From the NCBI GenBank assembly GCA_027485285.1, contig JAIXRH010000104.1, positions 1 through 55,026 on the forward strand: a DNA stretch of 55,026 nt, written 5' to 3'. Below the pieces are notes generated by a model. It was not told the DNA's origin, ran no database searches, and saw nothing but the letters and a program-made list of their open reading frames with translations. Position numbers and translations under genes: made by a program. The stretch's first letter is position 1, and the number at the start of each line of letters is the position of its first letter. The stretch is from Comamonadaceae bacterium (GTDB lineage: Bacteria; Pseudomonadota; Gammaproteobacteria; Burkholderiales; Burkholderiaceae_C). Of this stretch, positions 8,301 through 19,648 are shown piece by piece.

Positions 8301-9714
8301 CATGAACCTCAACCTGACACAAATCAGCCAGTGGCTCGCGCCTGCGCAGTTGTGCGGTGACGGTAACTTGACCATTCAACGCGTCCACACCGACAGCCGC
8401 ACCTGCCAAGTGGGCGATTTGTTTGTTGCCTTGAAAGGCGAGCGATTTGATGCCAACGACTTCTTGCCGCAAGTGTCAGCCAGTGGCGCAACGGCTGCTC
8501 TGGTGCACCACGGTTTAGAGGCTGCCCAATTGGCCGGCGTGCAAGTGACCGACACGCGTATCGCTTTGGGTCAGCTGGCCAAAGGCTGGCGTGGCCAATT
8601 CAATTTGCCCGTCATCGCTGTGACTGGCAGCAACGGTAAAACCACCGTCACACAAATGATTGCCAGCATCTTGCGCGCTGGTTTTGGCGATGATGCCTTG
8701 GCCACGCAAGGTAATTTAAACAACGACATTGGCGTGCCCCTCACGCTGTTGCGCATGCGCGCCCATCACCGCAGTGCGGTGGTGGAGCTTGGCATGAACC
8801 ACCCCGGCGAGATTGCCGGCTTGGCCGACATGACCCAAGCCACCGTGGCATTGGTGAACAACGCCCAGCGCGAACATCAAGAGTTCATGGCCACGGTGCA
8901 AGCTGTGGCGCAAGAAAACGGCGAAGTCATTCAGGCCTTGCCTGCTGACGGCGTGGCTGTGTTTCCAGCGCACGACGACTACAGCCCGCTTTGGCAAGCC
9001 TTGGCAGGCAAGCGGGCTTGCATGCGTTTTTCCATGACAGCCCATGCAGCTGACAACGCAGAGGTGCAATTGCTCACAGCCGATTGGTTGAACGACCACT
9101 GGGCGGTCCAAGCGCAAACGCCCGCAGGCGTGTTGCGCACACGGTTGCACATTGCAGGCCGCCACAACGTGGGCAATGCCTTGGCTGCAACGGCCTGTGC
9201 GCTTGCAGCGGGGGTGTCTTTGGCCATCATTGAACAAGGCCTCCACAGTTTTGAGCCTGTCAAAGGTCGCTCACGCGCCTTTGGCATTCAGTGCCAAGGC
9301 CGCGCCATCACTGTGGTGGACGACAGCTACAACGCCAACCCAGACTCGGTGCGTGCTGCCATTGATGTGCTGGCCGAGTTGCCTGCACCACGTTTACTCG
9401 TGCTGGGAGATATGGGCGAGGTGGGCACACAAGGCGCCGAGTTCCATCAAGAGATGGGCTTGCATGCCGCAGACATGGACATTGACCATGTGCTGTGCTT
9501 GGGCGAATTGGCTGCACACACCGCCACCGCCTGCGGTGCGAATGCACAACACATGTCCGATATCGACGCTTTGAATCAGCGCGTGATGCAACTCTTGCCG
9601 CAACTGAGCAGCGTGTTGGTCAAAGGCTCACGTTTCATGAAGATGGAGCGCGTGATCGATGTGATCAGCGCCTGTCAAGACCACCACCCAAAGGAAACCA
9701 CGCCATGTTGCTGA
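8293..9714 (+). CDS. murF: UDP-MurNAc-tripeptide:D-Ala-D-Ala ligase MurF
   Basis: Adds the D-Ala-D-Ala dipeptide to complete the pentapeptide precursor. It has 473 aa, ATP motif GSNGKT at 112-117, the [11 protein letters not shown] and [12 protein letters not shown] segments and [11 protein letters not shown] chose ATG 8293 because a near-perfect Shine-Dalgarno (AAAGGAGG, 8281-8288) precedes it; the longer frame from 8239 only reads murE sequence. It overlaps murE by 8 bp and mraY by 10 bp. Confidence 0.95.
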   Translation: MSDMNLNLTQISQWLAPAQLCGDGNLTIQRVHTDSRTCQVGDLFVALKGERFDANDFLPQVSASGATAALVHHGLEAAQLAGVQVTDTRIALGQLAKGWRGQFNLPVIAVTGSNGKTTVTQMIASILRAGFGDDALATQGNLNNDIGVPLTLLRMRAHHRSAVVELGMNHPGEIAGLADMTQATVALVNNAQREHQEFMATVQAVAQENGEVIQALPADGVAVFPAHDDYSPLWQALAGKRACMRFSMTAHAADNAEVQLLTADWLNDHWAVQAQTPAGVLRTRLHIAGRHNVGNALAATACALAAGVSLAIIEQGLHSFEPVKGRSRAFGIQCQGRAITVVDDSYNANPDSVRAAIDVLAELPAPRLLVLGDMGEVGTQGAEFHQEMGLHAADMDIDHVLCLGELAAHTATACGANAQHMSDIDALNQRVMQLLPQLSSVLVKGSRFMKMERVIDVISACQDHHPKETTPCC

Positions 9715-10883
9715 CCCTAGCCCAATGGCTGCAAACCCTGTCGCCAGATTTTGGCTTCTTCCGCGTGTTTCAGTACCTCACTTTCCGTGCGGTGATGGCA
9801 GCGGTGACAGCCTTGCTGATTGGTCTGATGGCTGGTCCATTTGTGATTCGCCGTTTGGCGGCTTTGAAGATTGGTCAGCCGATTCGCGAATACGCCATGC
9901 AGTCGCACTTGGCCAAAAGCGGCACGCCCACCATGGGGGGTGTGTTAATTCTGATTGGCATCGCCGTGTCCACTTTGTTGTGGGCTGACTTGTCCAACCG
10001 CTTTGTGTGGATCGTGATGATCGTGACCTTTGGTTTTGGTGCGATTGGCTGGGTGGACGACTGGCGCAAGGTGGTGAACAAAGACCCAGAGGGCATGCCC
10101 TCGCGCGAAAAATACCTGTGGCAGTCTCTCATTGGTTTGTTGGCTGCGCTGTATTTGGTGTTCAGCATTTCCGAGAGCAGCAACTTGCGTGTGTTGGAGT
10201 TGTTTTACTCGTGGGTGCAGTCCGGCTTTGATGTGAACTTGCCGCCCAAAGCAGGTTTTCTGCTCCCCTTCATCAAAGAGGTGAGCTACCCACTCGGCGT
10301 GTTCGGCTTTGTGATCATGACTTACTTGGTCATCGTGGGCTCTAGCAATGCGGTGAATTTGACCGACGGATTAGACGGCTTGGCCATCATGCCGGTGGTG
10401 ATGGTGGGCTCGGCTTTAGGCGTGTTTGCTTATGTGACCGGCAGTTCGGTGTATTCCAAATACCTGTTGTTTCCCTACATTCCTGGTTCTGGCGAGTTGA
10501 TGATTTTCTGTGCAGCCATGGCTGGTGCAGGCTTGGCATTTTTGTGGTTCAACACACATCCCGCGCAAGTGTTCATGGGAGATGTGGGTGCGTTGGCCTT
10601 AGGCGCTGCGCTGGGAACGATTGCTGTGATCGTGCGCCAAGAAATTGTGCTGGCCATCATGGGCGGCATTTTTGTGGTGGAAGCCTTGTCGGTGATGTTG
10701 CAAGTGACGTACTTCAAGTACACCAAGAAGAAATATGGCGAAGGCCGTCGCATTTTGAAAATGGCGCCTTTGCACCACCACTTCGAGAAAAGCGGCTGGA
10801 AAGAAACCCAAGTCGTCGTGCGTTTTTGGATCATCACCATGCTGCTGTGCTTGGTGGGTCTGTCGACTTTGAAGCTGAGATAA
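9705..10883 (+). CDS. mraY: phospho-MurNAc-pentapeptide transferase MraY
   Basis: Integral membrane enzyme that makes lipid I by moving phospho-MurNAc-pentapeptide to undecaprenyl phosphate. 392 aa with about ten membrane helices. Family motifs seen: SGTPTMGG, the Mg-binding [24 protein letters not shown], and the cytoplasmic HHHFEKSGW loop. ATG 9705 is chosen because AAAGGA lies 9 nt upstream and the protein then begins [10 protein letters not shown]; the ORF extended from 9495 is out-of-frame murF sequence. Confidence 0.96.
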   Translation: MLLTLAQWLQTLSPDFGFFRVFQYLTFRAVMAAVTALLIGLMAGPFVIRRLAALKIGQPIREYAMQSHLAKSGTPTMGGVLILIGIAVSTLLWADLSNRFVWIVMIVTFGFGAIGWVDDWRKVVNKDPEGMPSREKYLWQSLIGLLAALYLVFSISESSNLRVLELFYSWVQSGFDVNLPPKAGFLLPFIKEVSYPLGVFGFVIMTYLVIVGSSNAVNLTDGLDGLAIMPVVMVGSALGVFAYVTGSSVYSKYLLFPYIPGSGELMIFCAAMAGAGLAFLWFNTHPAQVFMGDVGALALGAALGTIAVIVRQEIVLAIMGGIFVVEALSVMLQVTYFKYTKKKYGEGRRILKMAPLHHHFEKSGWKETQVVVRFWIITMLLCLVGLSTLKLR

Positions 10884-10887
10884 GACG

Positions 10888-12663
10888 ATGCAGCAACTCC
10901 ACAACCAATCTGTGCTGATTCTGGGCTTGGGTGATTCCGGCCTGGCGATGGCGCGTTGGTGCGTGCGCAACGGTGCACACGTGCAAGTGGTGGACACCCG
11001 TGCAGAGCCCCCGCATTTGGCAGCATTGCGTGCTGAGTTGCCTGCTGTCAAATTTGTGTGTGGTGCTTTTGACGCGGGTTTGGTCGAAGGCCAAGATGTG
11101 CGTGCGGTGTTCAAGAGCCCGGGCCTGAGCCCTGAGTCGGTTGCGCCTGTGTGGCGCGCCGCTGTGGCCGCTGGCTTGTGGGTGGGTACCGAGCTCACTT
11201 TGTTTGCACACGCCTTGAACGACTTGCAAACCAGTTTGGCCTACCACCCTAAGGTCTTGGCCATCACGGGCACCAACGGCAAAACAACGGTCACTTCGTT
11301 GACGGGCCAGTTGCTAGAACGTGCTGGCAAACGTGTGGCCGTGGCTGGCAATATTGGCCCCACCTTGCTCGACACCTTGTCGCAGGCGTTGGACCAAGCC
11401 GCTGACGAGCAAGCTGCGGCTGATGCGATGACCGCGCAAGAAGCTGCCGAGCGGGCTGCGGATGGCGCAGCGGCAGAGCAAGCCCGCGCAGTTGCAGAGG
11501 CCTTGGAGAACGCGGCCGCTCCACAAATGGCGTTCGATGCCAATGAAGACTTGGCGCCAGAGGCCACCGATGGCGAGCGCTACGAGGCTGATTTGCCGCC
11601 TTTGGTGCCGCCACCGCCGCCCCCCGCTGACCATCCCTTCCTGCCCCAAGTGTGGGTGTTGGAGTTGTCCAGCTTCCAGCTGGAAGGCGTGGACAATTTC
11701 GAGCCTGCTGCGGCTGCAGTGCTCAACCTCACACAAGACCACCTCGATTGGCACGGCAGCATGGCTGGCTATGCAGCAGCCAAGGCGCGCATCTTTGGCA
11801 AGCAAGGCGTGCAGGTACTCAACCGTGAAGACGCTGCGGTGATGGCCATGTTGGCCAGCGCGCCCGCTGAAGTGCGCCAAGTTGCGGCGAAGTCCTCGCG
11901 TGCCAAGACGCCCAAAACACGGCCACGCACCCACCTCACCTTTGGTGGTGACCTGCCGCAACGCCCCGGCGATTACGGCATGGAAACCGTCAATGGCATG
12001 ACGTGGTTGGTGCGTGCACTTGAAGCCGATGAAACTCGCAAACGTCGCAAAGACGACGAAGAAGAAATTCACATCCAACGCTTGATGCCCGCCGATGCGC
12101 TGCGCATTCGTGGCCGTCACAACGCACTCAATGCCTTGGCCGCATTGGCGTTGGCGGGCAACGCCGGTGGTGATTTGGCCCCGATGTTGTTTGGCCTGCG
12201 TGAATACGCAGGTGAGCCTCACCGCGTGGAATCTGTGACCATCCTCAACGGCGTGGAATATTTTGATGACAGCAAAGGCACCAACGTGGGCGCCACGGTG
12301 GCCGCCCTGCATGGCTTGGGCGTGGACCGCCGCGTGGTGGTGATTTTGGGTGGCGATGGCAAAAGCCAAGACTTTGCGCCGTTGGCCGAGCCCGTGTCGC
12401 GCTTTGCACGCGCCGTGGTGTTGATTGGCCGTGATGCGCCCGTCTTGCGTGAGGTGTTGCAGCACTGCGGCGTCCAATTGCTGGATGCTGCGTCCTTAGA
12501 AGAAGCCGTCCAGTTGTGCAGCAAACACGCCCATTCGGGGGATGCCGTGCTGTTGTCACCAGCCTGCGCAAGCATGGATATGTTTCGCAACTACGCGCAC
12601 CGTGCCGAGGTGTTTGTGAGCGCCGTGAACCACTTGGTGGAAGAAGCAGGGGGCATGGCATGA
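10888..12663 (+). CDS. murD: UDP-MurNAc-L-Ala:D-Glu ligase MurD with an ~80-residue insertion
   Basis: Cytoplasmic ligase adding D-glutamate to UDP-MurNAc-L-Ala. Normal MurD is about 440-500 aa; this one is 591. The N-terminal Rossmann part ([12 protein letters not shown]), ATP motif GTNGKT at 128-133, [24 protein letters not shown] and DDSKGTN motifs are all present. Residues 169-248 (11392-11631) are an extra Ala/Glu-rich, then Pro-rich segment with no Mur-ligase counterpart; a second basic/acidic insert lies before the GRHN motif. The frame is open throughout, so this is not a frameshift. Its stop overlaps ftsW by 4 bp. Confidence 0.93.
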   Translation: MQQLHNQSVLILGLGDSGLAMARWCVRNGAHVQVVDTRAEPPHLAALRAELPAVKFVCGAFDAGLVEGQDVRAVFKSPGLSPESVAPVWRAAVAAGLWVGTELTLFAHALNDLQTSLAYHPKVLAITGTNGKTTVTSLTGQLLERAGKRVAVAGNIGPTLLDTLSQALDQAADEQAAADAMTAQEAAERAADGAAAEQARAVAEALENAAAPQMAFDANEDLAPEATDGERYEADLPPLVPPPPPPADHPFLPQVWVLELSSFQLEGVDNFEPAAAAVLNLTQDHLDWHGSMAGYAAAKARIFGKQGVQVLNREDAAVMAMLASAPAEVRQVAAKSSRAKTPKTRPRTHLTFGGDLPQRPGDYGMETVNGMTWLVRALEADETRKRRKDDEEEIHIQRLMPADALRIRGRHNALNALAALALAGNAGGDLAPMLFGLREYAGEPHRVESVTILNGVEYFDDSKGTNVGATVAALHGLGVDRRVVVILGGDGKSQDFAPLAEPVSRFARAVVLIGRDAPVLREVLQHCGVQLLDAASLEEAVQLCSKHAHSGDAVLLSPACASMDMFRNYAHRAEVFVSAVNHLVEEAGGMA

Positions 12664-13928
12664 GTGCTGTGCAACACATCAAGCAAGGCTTGGGTCGTCT
12701 GTGGGGTGCAGAGCCTCAGGTCGGCATGGATGCCTTGCCCGTGCGCGTCCACGGCACCGAGTTCACACGCACTGCGGCGTCGCCAGTGCATGTGAAAGGT
12801 TTTGACCAGCCCTTGGTGTGGGTCACCTTTGCCTTGCTGATGTTTGGCTTGGTGATGGTGTATTCGGCATCGATTGCCATTCCTGATAACCCACGCATGG
12901 GTGCCGGCTACTCACCCACCCACTTTTTGGTGCGTCATGCACTGTCTATGTTTGTCGCTTTTGTGGCTGCGTTGTTTGCATTTCAAATCCCGCTCAACAC
13001 CTGGGAGCGCATCGCGCCTTGGGTGTTCATCGCCTCCATTGCCATGCTCATCGTGGTGCTGATTCCTTTCATTGGCAAGTCTGTCAATGGCGCACGTCGT
13101 TGGATCAGCTTGGGTTTCATGAGCTTTCAGCCGTCCGAGTTGGCCAAACTGGGTGTGTTGTTGTACGCCGCCAATTACATGGTGCGCAAAATGGATGTGA
13201 AAGAAAACTTCTTCGCCGCAGTGCTGCCTATGGGCGCAGCGGTGGCGGCTGTGGGTTTGCTGTTGTTGTCTGAGCCTGACATGGGCGCCTTCATGGTGAT
13301 CGCCGTGATTGCCATGGGCATTTTGTTTTTGGGCGGCGTGAACGCCCGCATGTTCTTCTTGATTGCAGCCGCCTTGATTGGCGTGTTTGCCCTCATCATC
13401 GCCACCTCGGAGTGGCGACGAGAGCGCATCTTTGCGTACCTTGATCCTTGGAGCATGGAGCATGCGCTGGGCAAGGGCTATCAGCTGTCGCACTCGCTGA
13501 TTGCAATTGGGCGTGGCGAAATTTTTGGTGTCGGTTTGGGCGGCAGTATTGAGAAATTACATTGGTTGCCCGAGGCGCACACCGACTTTTTGCTGGCCGT
13601 GATTGGGGAAGAGTTTGGTTTTGTGGGTGTGGTGGCGGTGATTGGCATGTTCATGTGGTTGACACGCCGCATCATGTACATCGGCCGTCAAGCCATCGCC
13701 ATGGACCGTGTGTTTGCAGGTTTGGTGGCACAAGGTGTGGGCATTTGGGTGGGCTTTCAGTCCTTCATCAACATGGGTGTGAACTTGGGCGCACTGCCCA
13801 CCAAAGGCTTGACCTTACCGCTCATGAGCTACGGCGGCTCTGCAATTTTGTTGAACCTGATCGCCATTGCGGTGGTGCTGAGGGTCGATTTTGAGAACCG
13901 CGTTGTGATGCACGGGGGCAGGTTATGA
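12660..13928 (+). CDS. ftsW: lipid II polymerase FtsW (SEDS glycosyltransferase)
   Basis: Septal peptidoglycan glycosyltransferase acting with FtsI. 422 aa, with an N-terminal cytoplasmic stretch of about 50 residues and ten membrane helices. SEDS hallmarks: [31 protein letters not shown] (catalytic Asp region), [15 protein letters not shown] and [13 protein letters not shown] 12660 overlaps the murD stop (ATGA) and is preferred to the frame's upstream extension, which only reads murD sequence. The stop also overlaps murG by 4 bp. Confidence 0.95.
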   Translation: MSAVQHIKQGLGRLWGAEPQVGMDALPVRVHGTEFTRTAASPVHVKGFDQPLVWVTFALLMFGLVMVYSASIAIPDNPRMGAGYSPTHFLVRHALSMFVAFVAALFAFQIPLNTWERIAPWVFIASIAMLIVVLIPFIGKSVNGARRWISLGFMSFQPSELAKLGVLLYAANYMVRKMDVKENFFAAVLPMGAAVAAVGLLLLSEPDMGAFMVIAVIAMGILFLGGVNARMFFLIAAALIGVFALIIATSEWRRERIFAYLDPWSMEHALGKGYQLSHSLIAIGRGEIFGVGLGGSIEKLHWLPEAHTDFLLAVIGEEFGFVGVVAVIGMFMWLTRRIMYIGRQAIAMDRVFAGLVAQGVGIWVGFQSFINMGVNLGALPTKGLTLPLMSYGGSAILLNLIAIAVVLRVDFENRVVMHGGRL

Positions 13929-15007
13929 ACCAACGCACCGCACTGATCATGGCGGGTGGCACAGGCGGCCACATCTTCCCGGGCTTGGCTGTGGCTGAGC
14001 AATTGCGCATCCATGGCTGGAACGTCCATTGGCTGGGTGCGCCTGAGCCGAGCATGGAAAGTCAGCTGGTACCGCCGCGTGGCTTTGCGTATGAAACCAT
14101 TCAGTTTGGTGGCGTGCGCGGCAAAGGTGTCATGACCTTGGCACTCTTGCCCCTCAAGTTGTTGCGCGCTTTTTGGCAAAGCCTGTGTGTGGTTCGCCGT
14201 GTCAAGCCCGATGTGGTGGTGGGCTTGGGCGGGTACATCACCTTCCCCGCCGGCATGATGGCTGTGTTGTGGGGCGCGCCCTTGGTGTTGCACGAACAAA
14301 ACTCTGTGGCAGGCATGGCCAACAAAGTGCTGAGTGGTGTGGCTGACCGCGTGTTCAGCGCCTTTCCGAAGGTGCTGCCAAAAGCCGAGTGGGTGGGCAA
14401 CCCCATGCGCGATGGTTTTGTGAAGCAAGCTACACCCGCGCAACGCTTTGCCGACCGCACTGGCCCGCTGCGCGTGCTGGTGGTGGGGGGCAGCTTGGGT
14501 GCGCAAGCCTTGAACACCGTGGTGCCGAAAGCCTTGGCCTTGATTCCTCATGACCAGCGTCCGGTGGTGACACACCAAAGCGGCGCGACACAAATTGATG
14601 CACTGCGCACGGCGTATGCCGAAGCGGGCGTGCAAGCTGAACTCAGCCCATTCATCAGCGACACCGCTCAAGCCTTTGCCGATGCCGACGTGGTCATTGC
14701 CCGCGCCGGTGCCAGCACCGTGACCGAGTTGGCCGCTGTGGGGGCTGCTGCGATGTATGTGCCGTTCCCCCATGCGGTGGACGACCACCAAACCACCAAT
14801 GCACGCTTTGTGGTGGACGCAGGGGGTGGCTGGCTGGTGCCACAAAACGAATTAACAGCGCAAGACTTGGCCGACCGTTTGCAATTCATGACACGCCGCA
14901 CCTTGTTGGCGTGTGCTGAAAAGGCCTATGCCGTGCGTCAGGTGCAAGCGGTGGATCACGTGGTGGCAGCGTGCGAGCAGCTCGCAGCAAAAGGAAAAAA
15001 ACAATGA
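13925..15007 (+). CDS. murG: UDP-GlcNAc:undecaprenyl-PP-MurNAc-pentapeptide GlcNAc transferase MurG
   Basis: Peripheral inner-membrane GT-B enzyme that converts lipid I to lipid II. 360 aa. The N-terminal [14 protein letters not shown] loop, [26 protein letters not shown] and the C-terminal UDP-GlcNAc site [14 protein letters not shown] with [10 protein letters not shown] are all readable. Start and stop overlap ftsW and murC (ATGA junctions). Confidence 0.96.
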   Translation: MNQRTALIMAGGTGGHIFPGLAVAEQLRIHGWNVHWLGAPEPSMESQLVPPRGFAYETIQFGGVRGKGVMTLALLPLKLLRAFWQSLCVVRRVKPDVVVGLGGYITFPAGMMAVLWGAPLVLHEQNSVAGMANKVLSGVADRVFSAFPKVLPKAEWVGNPMRDGFVKQATPAQRFADRTGPLRVLVVGGSLGAQALNTVVPKALALIPHDQRPVVTHQSGATQIDALRTAYAEAGVQAELSPFISDTAQAFADADVVIARAGASTVTELAAVGAAAMYVPFPHAVDDHQTTNARFVVDAGGGWLVPQNELTAQDLADRLQFMTRRTLLACAEKAYAVRQVQAVDHVVAACEQLAAKGKKQ

Positions 15008-16413
15008 AACACGCCATTCGTCACATCCATTTCGTCGGCATCGGCGGCGCAGGCATGAGCGGTATTGCCGAAGTGCTGTTGAACTTGGGCTATGCCATTT
15101 CTGGCTCTGATTTGTCAGACAGCGTGGCCTTGAAACGTTTGCAAAGTTTGGGCATACAAACCTACATCGGCCACGATGCCAAAAACATGGTGGGTGCAGA
15201 CGCCGTGGTCACCTCCACCGCGGTGCAAGCCGACAACCCGGAAGTGGTAGCGGCACATGCCAAGCTGATTCCTGTGGTGCCCCGCGCTGTGATGTTGGCC
15301 GAGTTGATGCGCCTCAAAACAGGCGTGGCCATTGCCGGCACGCACGGTAAAACCACCACCACCAGTTTGGTGGCCAGCGTGTTGGCCGAGGCGGGCATGG
15401 ACCCAACGTTTGTGATCGGCGGCAAGCTCAACAGTGCAGGCGCCAATGCCAAACTTGGCTCAGGCGACTACATCGTGGTTGAGGCCGACGAGTCAGACGC
15501 GTCGTTCTTGAATCTCTTGCCCGTGATGGCCGTCGTGACCAACATCGACGCCGACCACATGGACACCTATGGCCATGACTTCAACAAGCTGAAAGCGGCG
15601 TTCATCGAGTTCTTGCACCGCATGCCTTTCTATGGCGCAGCGATTTTGTGCACGGACGATGCCGCAGTGCGCAGCATCTTGCCCGAGGTGTCACGCCCCA
15701 TCACCAGCTACGGTTTCAACGAAGAAGCGCAAGTGCGTGCAGTGAATGTGCGTGCCGATCACGGCCGCATGTGCTTCACGGTGCAGCGTCGCAATGGTGT
15801 GACCTTGCCTGACCTCGACATCACGCTCAACTTGGCGGGCGAGCACAACGTGCTCAATGCTTTGGCGGCCATTGCGATTGCGGTGGAGTTGAACGTGCCC
15901 GATGAGGCCTTGCAAAAAGCACTGGCCGAGTTCAAAGGCGTAGGCCGTCGTTTCCAGCGTCACGGCGAAGTGGCAGCAAAAGGTGGTGGCGAATTCACCC
16001 TCATCGAAGACTACGGCCATCACCCCGTCGAGTTGGCAGCCACCTTGGCTGCAGCGCGGGGTGCATTTCCTGGTCGCCGCTTGGTGTTGGCGTTTCAGCC
16101 GCATCGCTACACCCGCACGCGTGATTGTTTTGAAGACTTTGTGGCCGTCTTGGGACACGCGGATGTGTTGTGGTTGTCTGAGATTTACGCCGCAGGCGAA
16201 ACGCCGATTGCGGCAGCCGATGGCCGTGCCCTGTCGCGTGCCATGCGCATGGCAGGCCACGAAGCCTTGGTGTTCGTGGACGACATTCAAAAAATGGCCC
16301 AAGTCATTGCCGACCACGCCCAAGCAGGTGATGTGGTGATGTGCATGGGCGCAGGGTCGATTGGCCAAGTGCCAGCCAAGGTGCTGGATGTGGTGCAACA
16401 ACGTAAGAGTTAA
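15004..16413 (+). CDS. murC: UDP-N-acetylmuramate:L-alanine ligase MurC
   Basis: Adds the first amino acid, L-Ala, to UDP-MurNAc. 469 aa; N-terminal [17 protein letters not shown] nucleotide-sugar motif, ATP-binding GTHGKT at 112-117, [17 protein letters not shown] and the C-terminal [12 protein letters not shown] 15004 overlaps the murG stop and gives the family's usual [12 protein letters not shown] start; the longer frame from 14971 reads murG tail. It is separated from ddl by 3 bp. Confidence 0.96.
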   Translation: MKHAIRHIHFVGIGGAGMSGIAEVLLNLGYAISGSDLSDSVALKRLQSLGIQTYIGHDAKNMVGADAVVTSTAVQADNPEVVAAHAKLIPVVPRAVMLAELMRLKTGVAIAGTHGKTTTTSLVASVLAEAGMDPTFVIGGKLNSAGANAKLGSGDYIVVEADESDASFLNLLPVMAVVTNIDADHMDTYGHDFNKLKAAFIEFLHRMPFYGAAILCTDDAAVRSILPEVSRPITSYGFNEEAQVRAVNVRADHGRMCFTVQRRNGVTLPDLDITLNLAGEHNVLNALAAIAIAVELNVPDEALQKALAEFKGVGRRFQRHGEVAAKGGGEFTLIEDYGHHPVELAATLAAARGAFPGRRLVLAFQPHRYTRTRDCFEDFVAVLGHADVLWLSEIYAAGETPIAAADGRALSRAMRMAGHEALVFVDDIQKMAQVIADHAQAGDVVMCMGAGSIGQVPAKVLDVVQQRKS

Positions 16414-16416
16414 AAC

Positions 16417-17388
16417 ATGACTTTCAATATCAACACTGCCAAAGTTGCTGTCCTCACGGGTGGCCTGTCTGCCGAGCGTGATGTGTCCATCATGTCGGGC
16501 AGCGGCGTGCTCAAAGCTTTGCAAAGCAAGGGTGTCAACGCCACCGCGTTTGACCCCGCCGAGCGCAGCTTGGATGCGCTCAAGCGCGAAGGCTACACCC
16601 ACGCCTTCATTGCGCTGCATGGCCGCTACGGTGAAGACGGCGCTGTCCAAGGCGCTTTGGAATTGCTGGGAATTCCTTACACCGGCTCTGGCGTGATGGC
16701 GTCTGCGATGGCGATGGACAAAGTCATGACCAAACGCGTGTGGAGTGCCGTAGGCTTGTCGACGCCAGGCTACGTGTGGTTGTCCCCCGAAGACCAAACG
16801 GCAGACAACATCCAAGCCATTCCTGCCAAGTTGGGTTTGCCATTGATCGTCAAGCCACCGCGTGAAGGCTCTTCCATTGGCATGAGCAAGGTCACGCAAG
16901 TCAGTGACATGCGTGCGGCTGCTGAGTTAGCAACCAAGTACGACCCTGATTTGTTGGCAGAAGAATTCATCACCGGCGAAGAGCTGACTTGTCCCATCTT
17001 GGGCAACGGCCCACAGGCACGCGCGCTGCCCGTGGTGCGCATTGCAGCCCCCGATGGCGCATATGACTACAACAACAAATACTTCACCGATGACGTGAAG
17101 TACCACTGCCCAAGCGGGTTACCCGAAGCCGAAGAGCAAGAAGTCCAGCGCTTGGTGGTGGCCGCGTATCGTGCGCTGGGCTGCCGCGGTTGGGGCCGCG
17201 CCGACATCATGCTGCGCGCCTCTGACCGCAAACCGTTTTTGCTGGAGATGAACACATCGCCCGGTATGACCAATCATTCCTTGGTGCCCATGTCTGCGCG
17301 TGCCGCAGGCATCAGCTATGAAGACCTGTGCTTGATGCTGTTAGAAAGCGCCACGCTCGATCATCCCGGAGGCTTCAAAGCCCTATGA
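16417..17388 (+). CDS. ddl: D-alanine--D-alanine ligase
   Basis: ATP-grasp enzyme making the D-Ala-D-Ala dipeptide used by MurF. 323 aa. Seen: [29 protein letters not shown], the ATP-grasp [23 protein letters not shown], and the Mg-binding [15 protein letters not shown]. Its position between murC and ftsQ is the usual dcw order. It overlaps ftsQ by 4 bp (ATGA). Confidence 0.96.
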   Translation: MTFNINTAKVAVLTGGLSAERDVSIMSGSGVLKALQSKGVNATAFDPAERSLDALKREGYTHAFIALHGRYGEDGAVQGALELLGIPYTGSGVMASAMAMDKVMTKRVWSAVGLSTPGYVWLSPEDQTADNIQAIPAKLGLPLIVKPPREGSSIGMSKVTQVSDMRAAAELATKYDPDLLAEEFITGEELTCPILGNGPQARALPVVRIAAPDGAYDYNNKYFTDDVKYHCPSGLPEAEEQEVQRLVVAAYRALGCRGWGRADIMLRASDRKPFLLEMNTSPGMTNHSLVPMSARAAGISYEDLCLMLLESATLDHPGGFKAL

Positions 17389-18206
17389 CCACGCGCTACA
17401 CCCACATGCGACCCCGTCCCGAGGTGGATGCCTCGGTGGAGTTGCCGCTGGACGTCAAGCTCATGCACATGGCGGCGTCGTTCATGTTTGTGTGCCTGAT
17501 CGTGGGTGCGCTGGTGGGCGGTGTGTGGGCCTTGGTGCAACTGCCAGCGTTTGCGCTGCGGGGCATCACGGTGAAGGGTGATGTGGCGCACAACAACGAA
17601 GTGACCTTGCGTGCCAATGTGGTGACCAAGTTCACTGGCAATTTTTTCACGGCCGATTTGGGCCGTGTGCGCAGCGCCTTTGAAAGCGTGCCTTGGGTGC
17701 GTATGGCCTCGGTGCAGCGCGAGTTTCCCAACCGCTTGCGCGTGACCTTGCAAGAGCACAAGCCCGTGGCCTATTGGGGTGACGACGGCGAGCAGCGCAT
17801 GGTCAACAGCTACGGCGAAGTGTTTGAAGCCAATGCGGCTGATTTGGATGACGACAAGATGCCGCGCCTGAGTGGGCCCGACAGCCAATCGCAGCAAGTG
17901 TTGGCCATGTATTTGGCCATAGAGCCCGCATTCAAAGCATTGAGCTTGGGCGTGGACAGCTTGGTTTTGAGCGACCGCGGCAGCTGGCGTGCCAAGTTGG
18001 CGCACGGTGCGGTGATTGAGTTGGGGCGCGGCAGTGTGGATGACGTGATGGTGCGCGTGCAGCGAGTTTCCCAGACATTGGTGCAAGTCACACAGAAGCT
18101 GGGCCGTAAGGCCTCGGCCATTGAGTCGGCCGATTTGCGGCATGACAACGGTTATGCGATTCGGGTGCGTGGGGTGAGCACACAAGACGTGCCTGCCAAA
18201 CGCTAA
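17385..18206 (+). CDS. ftsQ: cell division protein FtsQ
   Basis: Bitopic divisome protein of 273 aa: cytoplasmic N-terminus of about 25 residues, one membrane helix (about 28-50), then the POTRA domain ([22 protein letters not shown]) and the FtsQ beta domain ([22 protein letters not shown]). ATG 17385 overlaps the ddl stop. FtsQ binds FtsL/FtsB in the periplasm. The gene is followed by a 31-bp gap before ftsA. Confidence 0.94.
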   Translation: MTTRYTHMRPRPEVDASVELPLDVKLMHMAASFMFVCLIVGALVGGVWALVQLPAFALRGITVKGDVAHNNEVTLRANVVTKFTGNFFTADLGRVRSAFESVPWVRMASVQREFPNRLRVTLQEHKPVAYWGDDGEQRMVNSYGEVFEANAADLDDDKMPRLSGPDSQSQQVLAMYLAIEPAFKALSLGVDSLVLSDRGSWRAKLAHGAVIELGRGSVDDVMVRVQRVSQTLVQVTQKLGRKASAIESADLRHDNGYAIRVRGVSTQDVPAKR

Positions 18207-18237
18207 CGAGCAGAAGTAGAGAAAGAACGAGGCTGTT

Positions 18238-19467
18238 ATGGCAAAAGAGTACAAAGATTTGGTGGTCGGCTTAGACATTGGCACAGCCAAGGTCATGGTG
18301 GTCGTGGCCGAAGTGTTGCCCGATGGTGAGCTCAAGCTCGCAGGCCTCGGCGTGGCACCTAGCAATGGGTTGAAGCGTGGCGTGGTGGTCAACATCGATG
18401 CCACGGTGCAAAGCATTCAGCAAGCGTTGAAAGAAGCCGAGCTGATGGCTGACTGCAAGATCACGCGTGTGTACACCGGCATCACAGGCAGCCACATCCG
18501 CGGCATCAACTCCACCGGCATGGTGGCGGTCAAAGACAAAGAAGTGACCGCAGCCGACGTGGCCCGCGTGGTGGAAACCGCCAAAGCCATCAACATCTCG
18601 ACCGACCAACGTTTGCTGCTGGTGCAGCCGCAAGAGTTTGTGATTGACGGCCAAGATGTGCGCGAGCCCATTGGCATGAGCGGTATCCGTTTGGAAGCCA
18701 AGGTGCACATCGTCACTGGCGCACAAAGTGCAGCAGAAAACATCATCAAGTGTGTGCGCCGTTGCGGCTTGGATGTGGATCGCCTCATGCTCAACCCCTT
18801 GGCATCGAGCATGTCGGTGTTGACCGACGACGAGCGCGAACTGGGCGTGGCTTTGGTGGACATTGGTGCGGGCACCACCGACGTGACCATCTTCACCAAC
18901 GGTGCGATTCGACACACCGCGGTCATCCCCATTGCGGGTGACTTGATCACCAGCGACATCGCCATGGCTTTGCGCACACCCACCAAAGACGCGGAAGAAA
19001 TCAAGATTGAATCGGGCTATGCCAAACAACTGTTGGCTGACCCAGACGTGCAAGTGGAAGTGCCGGGCCTGGGTGACCGCACGCCGCGTATGTTGAGCCG
19101 CCAAGCTTTGGCGGGTGTGATTGAGCCACGGGTGGAAGAAATTTTTTCGCTCGTGCAGCAAGTGATTCGCGACTCGGGCTACGAAGAAGTGCTGTCGTCA
19201 GGCATTGTGCTCACGGGCGGTAGCGCGGTGATGCCGGGCATGGTGGAGCTGGGCGAAGACATTTTCTTGAAGCCTGTGCGTCGCGGTGTGCCGCAGTACA
19301 GCAGCGCTTTGGCCGACATGGTGTCGCAGCCACGTGCAGCCACCGTGATGGGCTTGCTTGCAGAAGCCGGTGTGGACCGTCAGCGCGGCTTGAAAGTTTC
19401 ACAAAAGAGCGGGTCGGTCAATTCGTTGATGGACAGTATCAAAAACTGGTTTGTGGGGAACTTTTAA
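18238..19467 (+). CDS. ftsA: cell division protein FtsA
   Basis: Actin-like membrane tether of the FtsZ ring, 409 aa. ATPase fold motifs: VVGLDIGTAKVMVVVAEV, the 1C subdomain segment GITGSHIRGIN, VDIGAGTTDVTIF, and GIVLTGGSAVMPGM. The C-terminal amphipathic membrane-targeting helix (NSLMDSIKNWFVGNF) is intact. Start ATG 18238 follows a weak Shine-Dalgarno (AACGAGG). A 181-bp gap with a hairpin and short ORF separates it from ftsZ. Confidence 0.96.
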   Translation: MAKEYKDLVVGLDIGTAKVMVVVAEVLPDGELKLAGLGVAPSNGLKRGVVVNIDATVQSIQQALKEAELMADCKITRVYTGITGSHIRGINSTGMVAVKDKEVTAADVARVVETAKAINISTDQRLLLVQPQEFVIDGQDVREPIGMSGIRLEAKVHIVTGAQSAAENIIKCVRRCGLDVDRLMLNPLASSMSVLTDDERELGVALVDIGAGTTDVTIFTNGAIRHTAVIPIAGDLITSDIAMALRTPTKDAEEIKIESGYAKQLLADPDVQVEVPGLGDRTPRMLSRQALAGVIEPRVEEIFSLVQQVIRDSGYEEVLSSGIVLTGGSAVMPGMVELGEDIFLKPVRRGVPQYSSALADMVSQPRAATVMGLLAEAGVDRQRGLKVSQKSGSVNSLMDSIKNWFVGNF

Positions 19468-19522
19468 ACATGATGCCTCACACCTTGATTTATCTTGCAC
19501 GCGGCAGCCCGCCGCAACGACC

Positions 19523-19552
19523 GCACAGGCATCGACGATGTCGATTCTGTGC
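19523..19552 (+). promoter_or_regulatory. stem-loop in the ftsA-ftsZ intergenic leader
   Basis: GCACAG (19523-19528) pairs with CTGTGC (19547-19552) and ATCGAC (19531-19536) with GTCGAT (19540-19545), leaving a 3-nt loop and a 2/1-nt internal loop. No T-run follows, so it is not a classical terminator. It could slow or process the ftsA-ftsZ transcript or bind a protein. Confidence 0.5.
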
Positions 19553-19584
19553 AGCCAACGCGCCCCCCTCATAGAAGGAGCGCG

Positions 19585-19638
19585 ATGAACCACAAGCAAA
19601 AAACAAACGACTTAGGCAACTGCAAATTTTCAGATTAG
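19585..19638 (+). CDS. candidate 17-codon leader ORF upstream of ftsZ
   Basis: ATG 19585 is preceded by a strong Shine-Dalgarno (GAAGGAG, 4 nt away) and encodes MNHKQKTNDLGNCKFSD. Its TAG stop (19636-19638) overlaps the ftsZ Shine-Dalgarno TAGGAGA, so a terminating ribosome would sit on the ftsZ initiation region. I recognise no family; a role in translational coupling or control of FtsZ level is inference. Confidence 0.4.
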   Translation: MNHKQKTNDLGNCKFSD

Positions 19639-19648
19639 GAGAAACATC

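Noticed and set aside
11314-12477. 387-codon frame antisense to murD
   Set aside because: Shadow of codon bias in a GC-rich gene; opposite a complete Mur ligase with intact motifs.
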